Origin: Pseudomonadota bacterium
GTDB taxonomy: Bacteria > Pseudomonadota > Alphaproteobacteria > Sphingomonadales > Sphingomonadaceae
Length of the DNA: 7,459 bases
Reading direction: 5' to 3'
Assembly (NCBI GenBank): GCA_947474905.1
Contig: CANJKQ010000036.1
Location: 1 to 7,459, forward strand
Shown here: positions 6,112-7,459 of the stretch, piece by piece
Position numbering within the stretch: the stretch's first letter is position 1
Layout: every line of letters starts with the position of its first letter
Made by a program: the position numbers and the translations under genes
The notes under the pieces: model-generated
The model's input: only the letters and a program-made list of their open reading frames with translations
Database searches by the model: none
Told to the model about the DNA's origin: nothing

Positions 6112-6229
6112 CCGTTCGCCCTGAGCGAAGTCGAAGCCTGTCCTGAGCGCCTGCCTTGGCAGGCAGTCGAAGGGGGCTGTTCTTCTTTGCGAGGAAGGAC
6201 CGTGCTTCGACTTCGCTCGGGACGAACGG
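6112..6229. repeat. 118-nt intergenic inverted-repeat element, type 2
   Basis: A 26-nt arm at 6112-6137 (it begins CCGTTCGCCCTGAGCGAAG) is complementary at 24 of 26 positions to 6204-6229 (it ends CTCGGGACGAACGG). Both mismatches are transitions, so G-U pairing can bridge them in RNA on one strand. Between the arms lies a second, interrupted copy of the same core (6142-6172). The core CCTGAGCGAAGTCGAAG is a repeat type I recall from sphingomonads and some other bacteria. No transposase is present. It ends 23 nt before the stop of the minus-strand gene, so it could terminate that gene's transcript. Confidence 0.8.
6142..6172. repeat. Interrupted core copy carrying a nested mini-hairpin
   Basis: CCTGAGCG (6142-6149) and AGTCGAAG (6165-6172) are the two halves of the core seen intact at 6120-6136. 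In place of the single A between them stands a 15-nt segment. With the flanking G it forms the perfect hairpin GCCTGCC-TT-GGCAGGC (6149-6164, 7-bp stem). The copy thus looks like a repeat into which a tiny palindrome was inserted. Confidence 0.7.
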
Positions 6230-6252
6230 AGCCGCCCGATCCGGGCAAGCGA

Positions 6253-7459
6253 TCAGGCCCGCAAATTCGCCAGCAGCGGCAGTTGCCGCACCCGCTTGCC
6301 CGTCGCGGCGAACACCGCATTGGCGAGCGCGGGCGCAACCGGCGGCAGCCCCGGCTCGCCCAGGCCGCCGATCGTCGCGCCGCTGTCGATGAAGCTCACA
6401 TCGATCACCGCCGGCGCGGCCGCCATCTGCAGCACCGGGTAATCGGGGAAGCTCGACTGAACGACGGCACCCTTTTCCAGCGTGATCGCTTCGCCCAACG
6501 CCGCTGACAAGCCCATGATGATGCCGCCCTGCACCTGGGTTTCAGCGTTTTTGGGGCTGACGACGGTGCCGCAATCGGCGACCGCCGTCACGCGGGTCAC
6601 TTTGGGCGTGCCATCGGGCTGCATCGCGATTTCGACAACCTCGCCGACAATGGTGCCAAAGCTTTCAACGAGCGCCATGCCTCGCCCCAATCCCGCCGAC
6701 AAGGGCGAACCCCAGCCCGATTTCTTGGCAACCGCGTCCAGCACCGCCAGATGCCGCCCGCCTGGCTTCAAATGGCGGCGGCGGAACTCATAGGGGTCGA
6801 TTCCTGCCGCATGCGCCAGCTCGTCCATGAAGCTTTCATTGTAGAAGCCATGCTGGGTGCTGTTGACCGAGCGCCAATAGGAATCGACCTGATTGGAGAT
6901 ATATTTGTAATGGTGCCGCTTCACTGCGGGCACCTCATAGGGAAATACCGTCTCGCTTTCGGCATCGACGAACTGGACATAGTCGGTCCGCCACGCGGTG
7001 ATCTTGCCGTCGCCACCCAGCGACGCCTTCACCCCGGCGGAGGATTGCGGTCGATAGGCGCCGTGCTTCACGTCTTCCTCGCGCGACCAGATCAGCTTGA
7101 CGGGATAGGGCAGCTGCATGGCGAGCTGCGTCACCTGACCGATCACTTGCGAATAATCGGGGAAACGTCGGCCGAAACCGCCGCCCATGATCATCGGGTG
7201 AAACGTGACATTGGCAGCGCCAAGGCCCGATATCTTGGCCGCGATCATCCGCGTCGCCAGCGGATCCTGCATGCCGCCCCAAATGTCGAGCTTGCCGTCC
7301 TTATGATGCGCGGTGAGGACGAAGGGCTCCATCATCGCCTGATGGAGGAAGGGGACGCGATAGGTCGCGTCCAGCGTTTTGCCGCCCTGTTTGAAAACGG
7401 CATCGGGATCACCATTGCCATGATTATTGTCGGACTTGCCAGCGGCGCGCAGCTTGTCC
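6253..7459 (-). CDS. Molybdopterin-binding subunit, xanthine dehydrogenase / isoquinoline 1-oxidoreductase type (5' end outside)
   Basis: This is the C-terminal 401 residues of a molybdenum hydroxylase large subunit, which binds the molybdopterin cofactor and hydroxylates an aldehyde or N-heterocycle carbon, usually with a small 2Fe-2S partner subunit. The frame stays open to the right edge (no stop from 7459 down), so the protein begins outside the window and the Met codons at 7335 are internal. Visible motifs: ATYRVPFLHQAMMEPF around the 7335 Met codons (the family's cofactor-near TYRVPFLAHATMEP block), GGGFGRR at 7165-7185 (molybdopterin contact), and GGLGEPGLPPVAPALANA near the end, whose Glu (codon 6355-6357) matches the catalytic glutamate. 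The C-terminus KRVRQLPL is typical of the IorB-like branch. Full-length relatives are about 700-770 residues, often with a Tat signal; neither can be seen here. The true substrate is unknown. Stop TGA at 6253-6255, convergent with ruvB. Confidence 0.9.
   Translation of the reverse strand, partial: DKLRAAGKSDNNHGNGDPDAVFKQGGKTLDATYRVPFLHQAMMEPFVLTAHHKDGKLDIWGGMQDPLATRMIAAKISGLGAANVTFHPMIMGGGFGRRFPDYSQVIGQVTQLAMQLPYPVKLIWSREEDVKHGAYRPQSSAGVKASLGGDGKITAWRTDYVQFVDAESETVFPYEVPAVKRHHYKYISNQVDSYWRSVNSTQHGFYNESFMDELAHAAGIDPYEFRRRHLKPGGRHLAVLDAVAKKSGWGSPLSAGLGRGMALVESFGTIVGEVVEIAMQPDGTPKVTRVTAVADCGTVVSPKNAETQVQGGIIMGLSAALGEAITLEKGAVVQSSFPDYPVLQMAAAPAVIDVSFIDSGATIGGLGEPGLPPVAPALANAVFAATGKRVRQLPLLANLRA

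Noticed and set aside
5974..6229. CRISPR array or insertion sequence in the ruvB downstream spacer
   Set aside because: There are no regularly spaced identical direct repeats with unique spacers, no transposase frame and no clear target-site duplication; the structures are two inverted-repeat elements.
6156..6507. Small plus-strand ORFs over the repeat and the oxidoreductase 3' end
   Set aside because: They run through repeat DNA and opposite a conserved coding frame; no motifs or ribosome sites support them.
7333..7335. Start codon of the minus-strand oxidoreductase at 7335
   Set aside because: The frame stays open for 41 more codons to the window edge, and these codons encode conserved family sequence (ATYRVPFLHQA), so this Met is internal.

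Overview
The window is a high-GC stretch of a Gram-negative chromosome, most likely from a sphingomonad (Alphaproteobacteria, Sphingomonadales). I infer this from the style of the MotB, RuvA and RuvB proteins and from two intergenic repeat types (an inverted CGTCATTGCGAG/GGATTGCTTCG hairpin and a CCTGAGCGAAGTCGAAG family) that I recall as common in sphingomonad genomes. No 16S gene or other decisive taxonomic marker is present.

Layout, left to right. Positions 8-2266 hold flgK and flgL (plus strand, 9-nt gap), the two hook-filament junction proteins and probably the end of a flagellar flg operon that starts outside the window. A 194-nt spacer (2267-2460) with two short perfect palindromes and a weak FliA-like promoter candidate leads to motA (2461-3324) and motB (3382-4287), the proton-channel stator of the flagellar motor. 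MotA and MotB are separated by a 57-nt linker that is exactly one 18-codon ORF plus stop, in the same frame as both genes. After a 44-nt spacer full of short competing stems come ruvA (4332-4931) and ruvB (4933-5964), the Holliday-junction branch-migration motor, with a 1-nt gap. ruvC is not next to them here.

Positions 5965-6252 are a convergent intergenic region filled by two unrelated inverted-repeat elements in tandem (5992-6071 and 6112-6229). The minus-strand gene at 6253-7459 is the C-terminal half of a molybdopterin-binding subunit of the xanthine dehydrogenase / isoquinoline 1-oxidoreductase type. Its reading frame runs off the right edge, so its N-terminus lies outside.

The genes form three functional blocks: filament junction plus stator for swimming, DNA recombination/repair, and a molybdenum hydroxylase. 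All proteins belong to well-known families and their key residues look intact. I see no new protein system. The less ordinary material is non-coding: the in-frame mini-ORF/hairpin linker between motA and motB, the structured ruvA leader that abuts its start codon, and the compound repeat between the convergent genes.
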